Below, one piece after another: positions 36,479-45,019 of a stretch of DNA of 64,000 bases. A program made the position numbers and the translations under genes. Source of the DNA: CAVRUZ01 sp963724495 (lineage in GTDB: Bacteria; Actinomycetota; Actinomycetes; Propionibacteriales; DAIQRJ01); assembly GCA_963724495.1 (NCBI GenBank), contig CAVRUZ010000002.1, positions 186,001 to 250,000 on the forward strand, read 5' to 3'. The notes beneath the pieces were generated by a model. It was not told the origin of the DNA. It was given only the letters and a program-made list of their open reading frames with translations, and made no database searches. Position 1 is the stretch's first letter, and every line of letters starts with the position of its first letter.

Positions 36479-37129
36479 TCAGGCGCGGCTGATCGTCACC
36501 GCGAGGTTGGCGAGGTGGCCGAGCCGGGCGAGCTCGGAGTCGAGGAAGTCCGGCCCGCCGGAACGCCCCACCACGAGCTGTGTCGTGGCCGGGCCCACCG
36601 GGGTGGTGACTGCGAGATCGGTCCAGCCGGCTTCCTGCCACGACACCGGGACCTGGATGCGCGACGGCATGGTCGGCGCCGGCCACGGCTCGTCGGCCAC
36701 CTGCGGGGGAAGGTCCGGCGCGGTCCGGCTGGCGGCCAGGCGCTTCGGGCCACCGGGGGTGTCGGTCTGCACCAGCAATGCCCAGTCGCCCATGAAGACA
36801 CCGGGAGCCAGCGCGGTCAGCGTCGCGGCGGCCCGCACCGGGTCGGTGGTCATCGCCTCGACGGCCTCCAGGTCGCGCAGGGCGTCGGCGCCGGCCGAGT
36901 AGCGCGACACCCAGTGCACGTTGACCCCCTCGACCGACTGCCCGGAGGTGATGAGCGAGTCCGGCGTGACTCCCCGCGGGAGGTCGATCACGAAGTCGTC
37001 GATCGCCGTCCCGTTCCGGCGCTCGACGATGTCGACCGAGACGATGTCGGCCCCGGTGGTGCCCAGGGCGGTGGCGACGGCACCGAGCGCACCAGGGCGA
37101 TCGGGCAGCTCGATCCGGACGAGATACAT
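36479..37129 (-). CDS. ACT-domain protein
   Basis: A 216-aa protein with one N-terminal ACT domain (YLVRIELPDRPGALGAVATALGTTGADIVSVDIVERRNGTAIDDFVIDLP, residues 2-50) and an unassigned C-terminal half. ACT domains bind amino acids; the conserved place opposite the ligA/gatCAB genes is typical of actinobacteria, but the role is unknown. Its end faces ligA with 27 bases between. Confidence 0.82.
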   Translation of the reverse strand: MYLVRIELPDRPGALGAVATALGTTGADIVSVDIVERRNGTAIDDFVIDLPRGVTPDSLITSGQSVEGVNVHWVSRYSAGADALRDLEAVEAMTTDPVRAAATLTALAPGVFMGDWALLVQTDTPGGPKRLAASRTAPDLPPQVADEPWPAPTMPSRIQVPVSWQEAGWTDLAVTTPVGPATTQLVVGRSGGPDFLDSELARLGHLANLAVTISRA

Positions 37130-37255
37130 GGCCGACAGTCTCCGGTACCGGCATGAACGGGGTGTTACGGCCCCTGGCCACATGGCAGATCTCGGCGGCG
37201 AACGGCGGTCGAGACCGCCGGCTGGCGCAGCCCACGCACAGGCCGGCACCTCTCG

Positions 37256-37261
37256 TAGGAT
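37256..37261 (+). promoter_or_regulatory. Putative -10 box of the gatCAB operon
   Basis: TAGGAT (TANNNT) lies 8 bases before the GTG at 37270 and supports this as the true, leaderless start of gatC. Confidence 0.45.
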
Positions 37262-37269
37262 CGCTGACC

Positions 37270-37635
37270 GTGCCAGACCTCCCACCCGCAACGCCCGGAC
37301 CGCAGCCCGCAGCTGAAGAGGTGTCGTCCCCCGATCAGCACGTCCTCCGGCGGGAGGACGTCGCGCACCTGGCGCAGCTGGCCCGGATCGAGCTGTCCGA
37401 ACAGGAGCTGGACCAGCTGGCGCCGCAGCTCGAGCTCATCCTCAAGTCGGTCGCGCAGGTGAGCGAAGTGGCGAGGGCAGACGTGGCGCCGACGTCGCAC
37501 CCGGTGCCGATCACCAACGTGTTCCGCGACGACCTGATCGTGCCCTGCCTGACCAGCGAACAGGCGCTCGCGGCCGCTCCGGCCGTGGAGGACCAGCGCT
37601 TCCGCGTTCCCCGCATTCTGGAGGAGGAGGCGTGA
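37270..37635 (+). CDS. gatC: Aspartyl/glutamyl-tRNA(Asn/Gln) amidotransferase subunit C
   Basis: A 121-aa small subunit that holds GatA and GatB together. The core is LRREDVAHLAQLARIELSEQELDQLAPQLELIL and the C-terminal RDDLIVPCLTSEQALAAAP...FRVPRILEEE. The first 24 residues are a Pro-rich extension; GTG at 37321 would give a more usual length, but the TAGGAT box favours 37270. It overlaps gatA by 4 bases. Confidence 0.93.
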   Translation: MPDLPPATPGPQPAAEEVSSPDQHVLRREDVAHLAQLARIELSEQELDQLAPQLELILKSVAQVSEVARADVAPTSHPVPITNVFRDDLIVPCLTSEQALAAAPAVEDQRFRVPRILEEEA

Positions 37636-39155
37636 CCGTCGAACCCGCCGTCAGCGACCTCACCCGCCGGAGCGCCGCCGAGCTGGCCGAAGCGATGGCG
37701 GCCGGCGACGTGTCGGCTCGCGAGGTGGCGCAGGCGCACCTCGACCGGATCGCAGCCGTCGACGAGGCCGTGCACGCCTACCTGCACGTCGATTCCGATG
37801 GCGCGCTGGCGACGGCCGACCGCATCGACAGCGCCCGTGCCGCCGGCGACGACCTCGGTCCGCTGGCCGGAGTTCCCCTTGCGCTGAAGGACGTCCTGAC
37901 CACGAAGGGCATTCCCACGACTGCGGGATCGAAGATCCTCCAGGGCTGGGTGCCCCCCTACGACGCCACCGTGGTCCAGCGTCTGCGTGCCGCCGGCGTC
38001 GTGATCCTGGGCAAGACCAACATGGACGAGTTCGCGATGGGCAGCTCCACCGAGAACTCCGCCTACGGCCCGACCCGCAACCCGTGGGACCTGGACCGGG
38101 TGCCCGGCGGCTCCGGCGGCGGATCGTCGGCGGCGGTGGCAGCCTGGACGGCGCCGCTCGCCATCGGGACCGACACCGGCGGGTCGATCCGCCAGCCCGC
38201 CTCCGTCACCGGAACCGTCGGGGTCAAGCCCACCTACGGCGCGGTGTCGCGGTACGGGCTGATCGCGCTGGCCAGTTCCCTCGACCAGGCGGGCCCGTGC
38301 GGCCGCACGGTGCTCGACGCAGCGCTGCTGCACCAGGTGATCGCCGGGCACGACCCGCGCGACTCCACCTCCCTCGACAGCCCGGTGCCCGACGTGGTCG
38401 CGGCTGCACGCACCGGGAACGTGGCCGGCCTGCGGATCGGGGTCGTGACCGAGCTCGGTGGCGAGGGGTACCAGCCCGGCGTGACCGCCCGCGTCCGCGA
38501 GGCGCTGGACGTGCTGGCCGGTCTAGGTGCCGAGATCGGCGAGGTGTCCTGCCCGCACTTCTCCTACGGACTGCCCGCCTACTACCTGCTGCAGCCGAGC
38601 GAGTGCTCGTCCAACCTGGCCCGCTTCGATGCCATGCGCTTCGGCCTGCGGGTGGGTGACGACGGCGCGAACAGCGCCGAGGAGGTCATGGCCAAGACTC
38701 GCGACGCCGGCTTCGGGTCGGAGGTCAAGCGGCGCATCATCTTGGGCACGTACGCGCTCTCCGCCGGGTACTACGACGCCTACTACGGGTCGGCGCAGAA
38801 GGTGCGCACGCTCATCGCCGAGGACTTCTCCCGCGCCTTCGCCGACTTCGACGTGCTGGTCTCGCCGACCACGCCCACCACGGCGTTCAGGCTCGGTGAG
38901 CGCACCGGTGACCCGCTCGCCATGTACGCCGCAGACCTGTGCACGATCCCCACCTCGCTGGCCGGCAACGCGGCGGCCTCCTTCCCGGTGGGACTGGCCG
39001 ACGAGGACCAGCTGCCGGTCGGTCTGCAGGTGATGGCCCCGGTGGGTGCCGACGACCGGCTGTACCAGGTCGGCGCGGCGCTCGAACGGGAACTCACCGC
39101 TGCCTGGGGCGGACCGCTCCTGTCCCGTGCGCCCGAGCTGGAGGTCAAGGCATGA
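37632..39155 (+). CDS. gatA: Aspartyl/glutamyl-tRNA(Asn/Gln) amidotransferase subunit A
   Basis: A 507-aa amidase-signature protein that makes ammonia from glutamine for the tRNA-dependent transamidation. The Ser-cisSer-Lys triad is carried by GVPLALKDVLTTKG (Lys), PGGSGGGSSAAVAAW and TDTGGSIRQPASVTG (Ser pair). Normal length. Overlaps gatC and gatB by 4 bases each, so the three subunits are translationally coupled. Confidence 0.96.
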   Translation: MTVEPAVSDLTRRSAAELAEAMAAGDVSAREVAQAHLDRIAAVDEAVHAYLHVDSDGALATADRIDSARAAGDDLGPLAGVPLALKDVLTTKGIPTTAGSKILQGWVPPYDATVVQRLRAAGVVILGKTNMDEFAMGSSTENSAYGPTRNPWDLDRVPGGSGGGSSAAVAAWTAPLAIGTDTGGSIRQPASVTGTVGVKPTYGAVSRYGLIALASSLDQAGPCGRTVLDAALLHQVIAGHDPRDSTSLDSPVPDVVAAARTGNVAGLRIGVVTELGGEGYQPGVTARVREALDVLAGLGAEIGEVSCPHFSYGLPAYYLLQPSECSSNLARFDAMRFGLRVGDDGANSAEEVMAKTRDAGFGSEVKRRIILGTYALSAGYYDAYYGSAQKVRTLIAEDFSRAFADFDVLVSPTTPTTAFRLGERTGDPLAMYAADLCTIPTSLAGNAAASFPVGLADEDQLPVGLQVMAPVGADDRLYQVGAALERELTAAWGGPLLSRAPELEVKA

Positions 39156-40681
39156 GTCAGTCCGTGGGTGACACCGCGACGGCGACCGGTGGGCTGCTCG
39201 ACTACGACGACGCCATGGCCCGCTTCGACCCGGTGCTCGGCCTCGAGGTGCACGTGGAGCTCAACACGGCCTCGAAGATGTTCTGCGGCTGCCCGACCGC
39301 CTTCGGCGCCGACCCCAACACCCAGGTCTGCCCGGTGTGCCTCGGTCTGCCGGGTGCCCTGCCGGTGGTGAACCGTCGGGGAGTCGAGTCCGCGATGCTC
39401 ATCGGCCTGGCGCTCGGCTGCGAGATCGCCGAGTGGTGCCGGTTCGCACGCAAGAACTACTTCTATCCCGACCAGCCGAAGAACTACCAGATCAGCCAGT
39501 ACGACGAGCCGATCGCGTTCAACGGCGAGGTGACCGTCGAGGTCGACGGCACCCCGTACACGATCGGGATCGAGCGGGCCCACATGGAGGAGGACACCGG
39601 CAAGTCGCTGCACGTGGGTGGCGCCACCGGCCGGATCCACGGCGCCGACCACTCGGCACTCGACTTCAACCGTGCGGGCGTCCCGCTGATCGAGATCGTG
39701 ACCAAGCCGGTCGAGGGGACCGGTGCGGCCGCACCACAGGTGGCCCGGGCCTACGTGACGATGCTGCGTGATCTCCTGCGTGCGTTGGGCGTTTCCGACG
39801 TCCGGATGGAGCAGGGCTCGCTTCGGTGTGACGCGAACGTGAGCCTGCGGCCCTCGCCGGACGCTCCGCTGGGTACCCGCACCGAGACCAAGAACGTCAA
39901 CTCGCTCCGCTCGGTGGAGCGGGCGCTGACCTACGAGATCCGCCGTCAGGCCGCCGTGCTGACCGCAGGCGGCACGGTCACGCAGGAGACGCGGCACTTC
40001 CACGAGGACACCGGCGTGACCACTCCGGGTCGGAGCAAGGAGACCGCGGAGGACTACCGGTACTTCCCCGAGCCCGACCTGGTGCCGATCGCCCCGTCTC
40101 GGGAATGGGTCGAGGAACTCCGGGCCCAGCTGCCGGAACCGCCGGCCGAGCGGGTGGCCAGGCTCACCGCCGAGTACGGCTACACGGTCACCGAGATGCG
40201 CGACGTGACCGCTGCCGGTGCTCTCGACCTGATCGAAGTCACCGTGCAGGCCGGGACCACACCGCAGGCAGCCCGCAAGTGGTGGATGGGCGAGCTGTCG
40301 CGCACCGCGCGGGAGATCGGCAAGGAGCTGGAGGAGCTCGCGATCACGCCCGAGCAGGTGGTCGAGGTGCAGAAGCTCGTCGAGTCGGGCGCGCTCACCG
40401 ACAAGCTGGCCCGGCAGGCGCTCGAGGGCGTGGTGGCCGGTGAGGGCACGGTCGGGGAGGTCGTCGAACGGCGTGGTCTGGTCGTGGTCTCCGACGAGGG
40501 GGCGCTGGCCGAGGCCGTCGATGCCGCCATCGCCGCCGACCCCGCCGCGGTCGCCCGGATCCGGGAGGGCAAGGTGCAGGCCGCGGGTGCCCTGATCGGC
40601 GCGGTGATGAAGCAGATGTCGGGCAAGGCCGACGCGGCCCGCATCCGTGAGCTGGTGCTGGAACGGGTGGGCTCCTCGTGA
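39152..40681 (+). CDS. gatB: Aspartyl/glutamyl-tRNA(Asn/Gln) amidotransferase subunit B
   Basis: A 509-aa subunit that phosphorylates and amidates misacylated Glu-tRNA(Gln) or Asp-tRNA(Asn). Motifs: VLGLEVHVELNTASKMFCGC, NTQVCPVCLGLPGALPV, ARKNYFYPDQPKNYQISQYD, and TETKNVNSLRSVERAL; the C-terminal YqeY-like tail domain binds tRNA. Intact and in frame. The HIT gene starts 13 bases on. Confidence 0.96.
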   Translation: MSQSVGDTATATGGLLDYDDAMARFDPVLGLEVHVELNTASKMFCGCPTAFGADPNTQVCPVCLGLPGALPVVNRRGVESAMLIGLALGCEIAEWCRFARKNYFYPDQPKNYQISQYDEPIAFNGEVTVEVDGTPYTIGIERAHMEEDTGKSLHVGGATGRIHGADHSALDFNRAGVPLIEIVTKPVEGTGAAAPQVARAYVTMLRDLLRALGVSDVRMEQGSLRCDANVSLRPSPDAPLGTRTETKNVNSLRSVERALTYEIRRQAAVLTAGGTVTQETRHFHEDTGVTTPGRSKETAEDYRYFPEPDLVPIAPSREWVEELRAQLPEPPAERVARLTAEYGYTVTEMRDVTAAGALDLIEVTVQAGTTPQAARKWWMGELSRTAREIGKELEELAITPEQVVEVQKLVESGALTDKLARQALEGVVAGEGTVGEVVERRGLVVVSDEGALAEAVDAAIAADPAAVARIREGKVQAAGALIGAVMKQMSGKADAARIRELVLERVGSS

Positions 40682-40694
40682 AGGCGGGCCCGTC

Positions 40695-41111
40695 ATGACC
40701 GACTGCGTGTTCTGCGGCATCGTCGCCGGCGACATTCCGAGCTACCGCGTGGGAGAAACCGAGCAGGCATTGGCGTTCCTCGACATCAGTCAGCTGACAC
40801 CAGGGCACACGCTGGTCGTGCCGAAGCGGCACGTGCCCGACCTCATCGATGCCGAGGGCGCCCTCGCCGAGATCGCCCCGCTGGTGGAGTCCACGGCTCG
40901 GCTGCTCGAGCAACGGCTGGAGCCGGCCGGCCTCAACCTCCTGCAGAGCTCGCGTGCCTACGCCGGCCAGGACGTCTTCCACCTGCACGTGCACCTGGTC
41001 CCGCGGTACCGGGGCGACGGCGGGCTGCCGGCCCTGCTCGACCCGGGCAAGCAGCCGGTGCCCGCCGACGAGCTGGCCGAGATCCAGTCGCACCTGGTGG
41101 ACGACGCGTGA
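40695..41111 (+). CDS. HIT-family hydrolase
   Basis: A 138-aa histidine-triad protein. CVFCGIVAGDIPSYRV opens the fold with a probable Zn Cys pair, and DVFHLHVHLVPRYRGD holds the H-x-H-x-H nucleotide-hydrolysing triad. HIT proteins hydrolyse nucleoside phosphoramidates or dinucleotides; substrate unknown. It lies between gatB and the hydroxyacid dehydrogenase, overlapping the latter by 4 bases. Confidence 0.92.
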   Translation: MTDCVFCGIVAGDIPSYRVGETEQALAFLDISQLTPGHTLVVPKRHVPDLIDAEGALAEIAPLVESTARLLEQRLEPAGLNLLQSSRAYAGQDVFHLHVHLVPRYRGDGGLPALLDPGKQPVPADELAEIQSHLVDDA

Positions 41112-42031
41112 GCGACGGCCCGGTGGTTCTGGTCCCGTGGCCGGACCCCGAGACCTTCCTTCCGGCACTGCCCGACGACACCAGCTACGCGACGTTCACC
41201 GTCGACGACCACGACCTCCCGGCCGGGGCGGACCGGGCCGAGTTCTACGTGACTCCCTACACCTTCGCGACCCGGCCACACGCGGTGATGCGGGAACTGC
41301 CGGCACTGCGCGCGGTCCAGCTGCTGACCGCCGGCTACGAGCACGCCTTGCCGCATCTCCCCAGCGGGGTGGAGCTTGCCAACGCCAAGGGCGTGCACGA
41401 CGCCAGCACGGCCGAGCTCGCGATGGCCCTGATCCTGGCCGGCCAGCGCGAGATCGATGTGGACGCCCGGGCGATGACCTCCGGGACCTGGGTCACCGGG
41501 ACGACCCGTGCTCTGGCCGACTGCACCGTTCTTCTCGTCGGCGCGGGATCCATCGGCGCGGCACTGGAACGGCGGCTGGCGGGATTCGAGACCACCGTGG
41601 TCAAGGTGGCCAGCCGGGCACGAGGTGACCTACACGGCCCCGAGTCGCTGATCACGCTGCTGCCTCAGGCCGACGTCGTGGTGCTGCTCGTGCCGCTCAC
41701 CGAGCAGACCCGCGGACTGATGTCGGCAGACGCGCTGGCGGCGATGAAGCCGGGCTCGCTGCTGGTGAACGTGGCCCGCGGCCCGGTCGTCGACACCGAC
41801 GCTCTGGTGTCTGCGTGCGCGACCGGTCACGTGCGGGCCGCTCTCGACGTCGTCGACCCCGAACCGCTGCCGCCCGACCACCCGCTCTGGAGCACTCGCG
41901 GCGTGCTGATCTCTCCGCACCGCGGCGGCAACTCCGCGGCGTTTCTGCCACGGGCGAAGCGATTGGCGGCAACGCAGATCAGCAGATTCGTCGCCGGAGA
42001 ACCGCTCGAGCATGTCGTCGCCACCGGCTGA
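41108..42031 (+). CDS. D-isomer-specific 2-hydroxyacid dehydrogenase
   Basis: A 307-aa dehydrogenase. The nucleotide loop is VLLVGAGSIGAALERRL; the substrate Arg lies in VNVARGPVVDTDAL, Glu in LDVVDPEPLPPDHPLW, and the catalytic His in ISPHRGG. The beta2 end (TTVVKVASRARGD) has no Asp where NAD enzymes have one but Ser-Arg, suggesting NADPH. Substrate unknown. It overlaps the next phosphatase gene by 20 bases. Confidence 0.88.
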   Translation: MSDGPVVLVPWPDPETFLPALPDDTSYATFTVDDHDLPAGADRAEFYVTPYTFATRPHAVMRELPALRAVQLLTAGYEHALPHLPSGVELANAKGVHDASTAELAMALILAGQREIDVDARAMTSGTWVTGTTRALADCTVLLVGAGSIGAALERRLAGFETTVVKVASRARGDLHGPESLITLLPQADVVVLLVPLTEQTRGLMSADALAAMKPGSLLVNVARGPVVDTDALVSACATGHVRAALDVVDPEPLPPDHPLWSTRGVLISPHRGGNSAAFLPRAKRLAATQISRFVAGEPLEHVVATG

Positions 42032-42585
42032 CGCCGGCAGCACGCGCGGCCTCGTCGTGGTGTACGAGACCCATTCCACGACGGTCGACAACGAGCGGGG
42101 CATCGCCACCGGGTGGCTGCCCGGCGAGCTCTCCGCCGTGGGCGTGGACCAGGCGGCCGAGCTGGGCGCTCGTCGCCGCGACGACGGCATCGACCTGGTG
42201 CTGACCTCGGATCTGCATCGAGCCGTCCGGACGGCGGAGATCGCCTTCGGTGACACCGGCATCCCGATCGTCACCGACCGGAGGCTGCGCGAGTGCGACT
42301 ACGGCGCTCTCACGGGCGGCCCGGTCGCGCGGATCAGACCCAGCATCGCCTTCCTGGACAAGAGATTCCCCGGCGGCGAGAGCTACCGCGACACCTGCCG
42401 GCGCACGGCCGACGTGCTGGACGGAGCTGGCCGTTCGAGACGATCTGCGGCGCGTGCTGATCGTGGCGCACTCGGCCCAGCGGTGGGCGCTCCGGGCGCT
42501 GCTCGGCGGGGAGGACCTGGCCGACGTCCTCAGTGGTCCTGACGGCTGGCAGCCAGGGTGGGAGTTCGTCCTGCGCAGCCGCTAG
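42012..42585 (+). CDS. Histidine phosphatase family protein (frameshift near 42423)
   Basis: The first frame starts MSSPPADAGSTRGLVVVYETHSTTVDNERGIATGWLPGELS, a variant phosphoglycerate-mutase-type motif in which the catalytic His sits in ETH rather than RHG. The frame breaks near 42423; with one G removed from GACGGAGCTGG it continues LDELAVRDDLRRVLIVAHSAQRWALRALL (second catalytic His) and ends EFVLRSR, 190 aa in all. The THSTTVDNE variant suggests a branch of the superfamily seen in actinobacteria; substrate unknown. Confidence 0.82.
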
Positions 42586-42637
42586 GCGACGGCGAAATCC
42601 GTGTCTTCGCGACCTGCCCACCCGCGCGTGCTGCCGG

Positions 42638-42643
42638 TAGGTT
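42638..42643 (+). promoter_or_regulatory. Putative -10 box of the aldo/keto reductase gene
   Basis: TAGGTT lies 7 bases before the ATG at 42651, the leaderless geometry seen elsewhere in the window. Confidence 0.4.
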
Positions 42644-42650
42644 CTGCGCC

Positions 42651-43538
42651 ATGAAAACTCGTCATCTCGGACGCAAGAAGGTCTCTGCCATCGGGATGGG
42701 CGGCATGCCACTGTCGTCTGCAGACGAGAGCACGCCGGCCTTCGGAGGACGACGCGATCGCGACCATCCTGGCCGCGCTCGAAGCCGAGGTGACGTTGTT
42801 CGACACCGCCGACGTCTATGCGCCGAGCTATGAGGAGATCGGGCACAACGAGCGGCTCATCGCCAAGGCGCTGAAGGAGTGGGGCGGCGACCGCGACTGC
42901 ATCGTCGTCGCGACGAAGGGCGGCATCACCTGGGACGAGAACGGCCACGGTCGTGACGCCTCGCCCGAGCACCTGCGCGCGGCCGTCGAGGCGTCGCTGC
43001 GTGCCCTCGATGTGGACGTGATCGACCTGTACCAGTGGCACCGGCCGGATCGTTGGCGGATCTATGGCGAGGTGATCGCCACCCTCAAGGAGCTGCAAGG
43101 AGGAGGGCAAGATCAACGAGATCGGCATCTCCAATGCCAACATCGAGGAGATCCAGATCGCGATCCAGGTCTTGGGTCCGCGTGGACTCGCGAGCGTGCA
43201 GAACCGGTTCTCGCCCGACAACCGCTGCTCGCAGGACGAGCTCGACTTCTGCGAACGCAACTACGTGTCGTTCCTGCCGTGGAGCCCGCTCGGCGGAATC
43301 GGTCGGGCCGCCGGAGATCGGTGACCGGTTCGAGGTCTTCGCCCAGATCGCCGCGGAACGCCATGTGAGCCCGCAGCAGATCGTGCTCGCCTGGGAGCTC
43401 TCGCTCGGCAAGCGGGTGATCCCGATTCCGGGTGCCTCCCGGCCGGAGTCGATCATCGACTCCGCCCTCGCCGCCGACCTCGAGCTCACACCGGCCGAAC
43501 TCGCCGCCTGCGAAGCCGCGCTTCCCGCTCCCGTCTGA
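42651..43538 (+). CDS. Aldo/keto reductase (three +1 frameshifts)
   Basis: Four frame segments line up with one 294-aa aldo/keto reductase. Segment 1: MKTRHLGRKKVSAIGMGGMPLSS. Segment 2, after an extra T near 42741: SEDDAIATILAALEAEVTLFDTADVYAPSYEEIGHNERLI with catalytic Asp and Tyr, IVVATKGG (Lys) and LYQWHRPD (His). Segment 3, after an extra A near 43096: LQEEGKINEIGISNANIEEI. Segment 4, after an extra base near 43311: EIGDRFEVFAQIAAERHVSPQQIVLAWEL and VIPIPGASRPESI (NADPH site). All four catalytic residues survive. Three shifts in 888 bases could mean a decayed gene, but the window-wide pattern favours sequence errors. Confidence 0.82.
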
Positions 43539-43558
43539 CGTTCGACACGCACCAGCAG

Positions 43559-43584
43559 CCGCGACCGCATACATGCAGTCGCGG
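43559..43584. terminator. 26-bp imperfect palindrome between converging genes
   Basis: CCGCGAC and GTCGCGG flank GCAT/ATGC in a dyad with one mismatched position per arm. It lies between the stops of the converging aldo/keto reductase and LarA-like genes, where a bidirectional terminator is expected. No T-run is seen. Confidence 0.45.
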
Positions 43585-43653
43585 CCCAACCGCGCCCGGT
43601 TCGGCCGGACATAGCGCGCATCCGCACCGTTGCAGTGCATGTTTCGCGTGCGG

Positions 43654-44933
43654 CTAGCTGCGAAGCCGAAAGAGGATCTCGCCGGCGTTGTCCACGACCA
43701 GGGTGTCCGGATCGGCCCGCAGTGCGTCGAGATCCACCGCGTCCGGTGAGAGGTACTGCAGGTTCGCCTGGCGCACGACCTCCTCGGGGATGCCGGTGGC
43801 CAGCGTCACCTGCACGCGGAAGTCCTCGGTCTTGGTCTCCGGGTCGTAGGTGCCGGCGCCGCGCAGGTGCGTCGAGTGCGCCAGCACACCCCAGTGATAG
43901 CCGCGGTAGTCGTCCCACTGCGCTGCGAAGAAGTCCTTGCAGTGATAGCCGATCTCCACGATCTCGGGATGCATGGCCGACATCTGGGTGATGCCGGGCG
44001 CGTAGACGATCACCTCGCCACCTTCGGCGACGACCGGCTCCACCTTGTAGAAGCCCTTGGCGCCGGTCCACATGTCCTCGTAGCGGGACGGCATCACCGA
44101 CACCACCCGCTTCACCGGTGCGTCGAGGTAGCGGACGTGCGTCTCTGCCGAGACCTCCGCAGCTCGCTCCCAGGCCTGCTCCGGTGCGCCGAAAGCCATC
44201 GAGTGGAGGGCATTCACCCCGGACGCGTTCACGACACACATCGCCAGCTTGCGGGTGGGGATGAGGGCCGCAGCCGCGTCGATGAGCGCCCGCACGGGAG
44301 TGATGCCGGGAGTGCCGATGATCGCCGAACTCGTGATGAGCGCACCGAGCCAGTGCGACAGGTCGATGATCTCGGGGCCCGCGACCCCGGGAAAGAAGTA
44401 CTTGTTGCCGCCGGAGAACCCGACCACCTCGTGTGGGAAGACCGGGCCGACCACCAGCACGACGTCGTGGTCCACGACCTCGCGGTTGATGCGAACCTGC
44501 ACGGGCTCACGGAGGAGACCGCCCGACAGGCCGTCGACGGTGTCGGCCGCGATCGTGCCGAGCGCCACGAAGGTCTCCGGACTTCCACCACTCGTGATTG
44601 ACGATCACCGCGCCAGGGAAGGCGTCGGCCAGACGGCGCCCGTCGGTACCGAGCATCGACTCGAGGGCGCTGTCGTCCATCGCCGCATGAGTGCCGAGCG
44701 CGACCAGGATCGTCAGCTTGCTGATACGTCCGGCGGTTGCCTCCTGCACGGCCGTGACCAGCAGGCCCAGGGGACACGACCGGGTGCCGTCCGGGACAAC
44801 GAGGCACAGGCTCTGGCCGTCGAGGTCGACGTCGGCAAGGACGTCGGCTGACGAACGACCGCACCTCGTCGTCGGTCAGCACCTGGGTAGGGCCGCCGAT
44901 CGTGGCCGCGGTCCGGGGGAGTGTGGTCGACAT
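43654..44933 (-). CDS. LarA-like (lactate racemase domain) protein, two +1 frameshifts
   Basis: Three minus-strand segments join into a 425-aa protein of the LarA/DUF2088 family, nickel-pincer-nucleotide racemases and epimerases. Segment 1 begins MSTTLPRTAATIGGPTQVLTDDEV; the shift near 44853 leads to LADVDLDGQSLCLVVPDGTRSCPLG...ILVALGTHAAMDDSALESMLG; the shift near 44581 leads to PETFVALGTIAADTVDGLSGG. VFPHEVVGFSGGNKYFFPG holds the conserved His and Lys that bind the cofactor in LarA. The hydroxyacid substrate is unknown. No LarB, LarC or LarE maturation gene is in the window. Start 44933 has GGAAGG upstream. Confidence 0.82.
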
Positions 44934-45019
44934 GCCCCCAGCCTTCCCCGTCCCTCCGCATGGGTTCAACCGTGGGTGCCGGCCCACCCTGGTTCCCGTC
45001 GCGGTGCCAGACTCCGGCC

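Noticed and set aside
42651..43538. Calling the aldo/keto reductase a true pseudogene
   Set aside because: All catalytic residues and normal length return after removing three single bases, and neighbouring essential genes show the same kind of shift.
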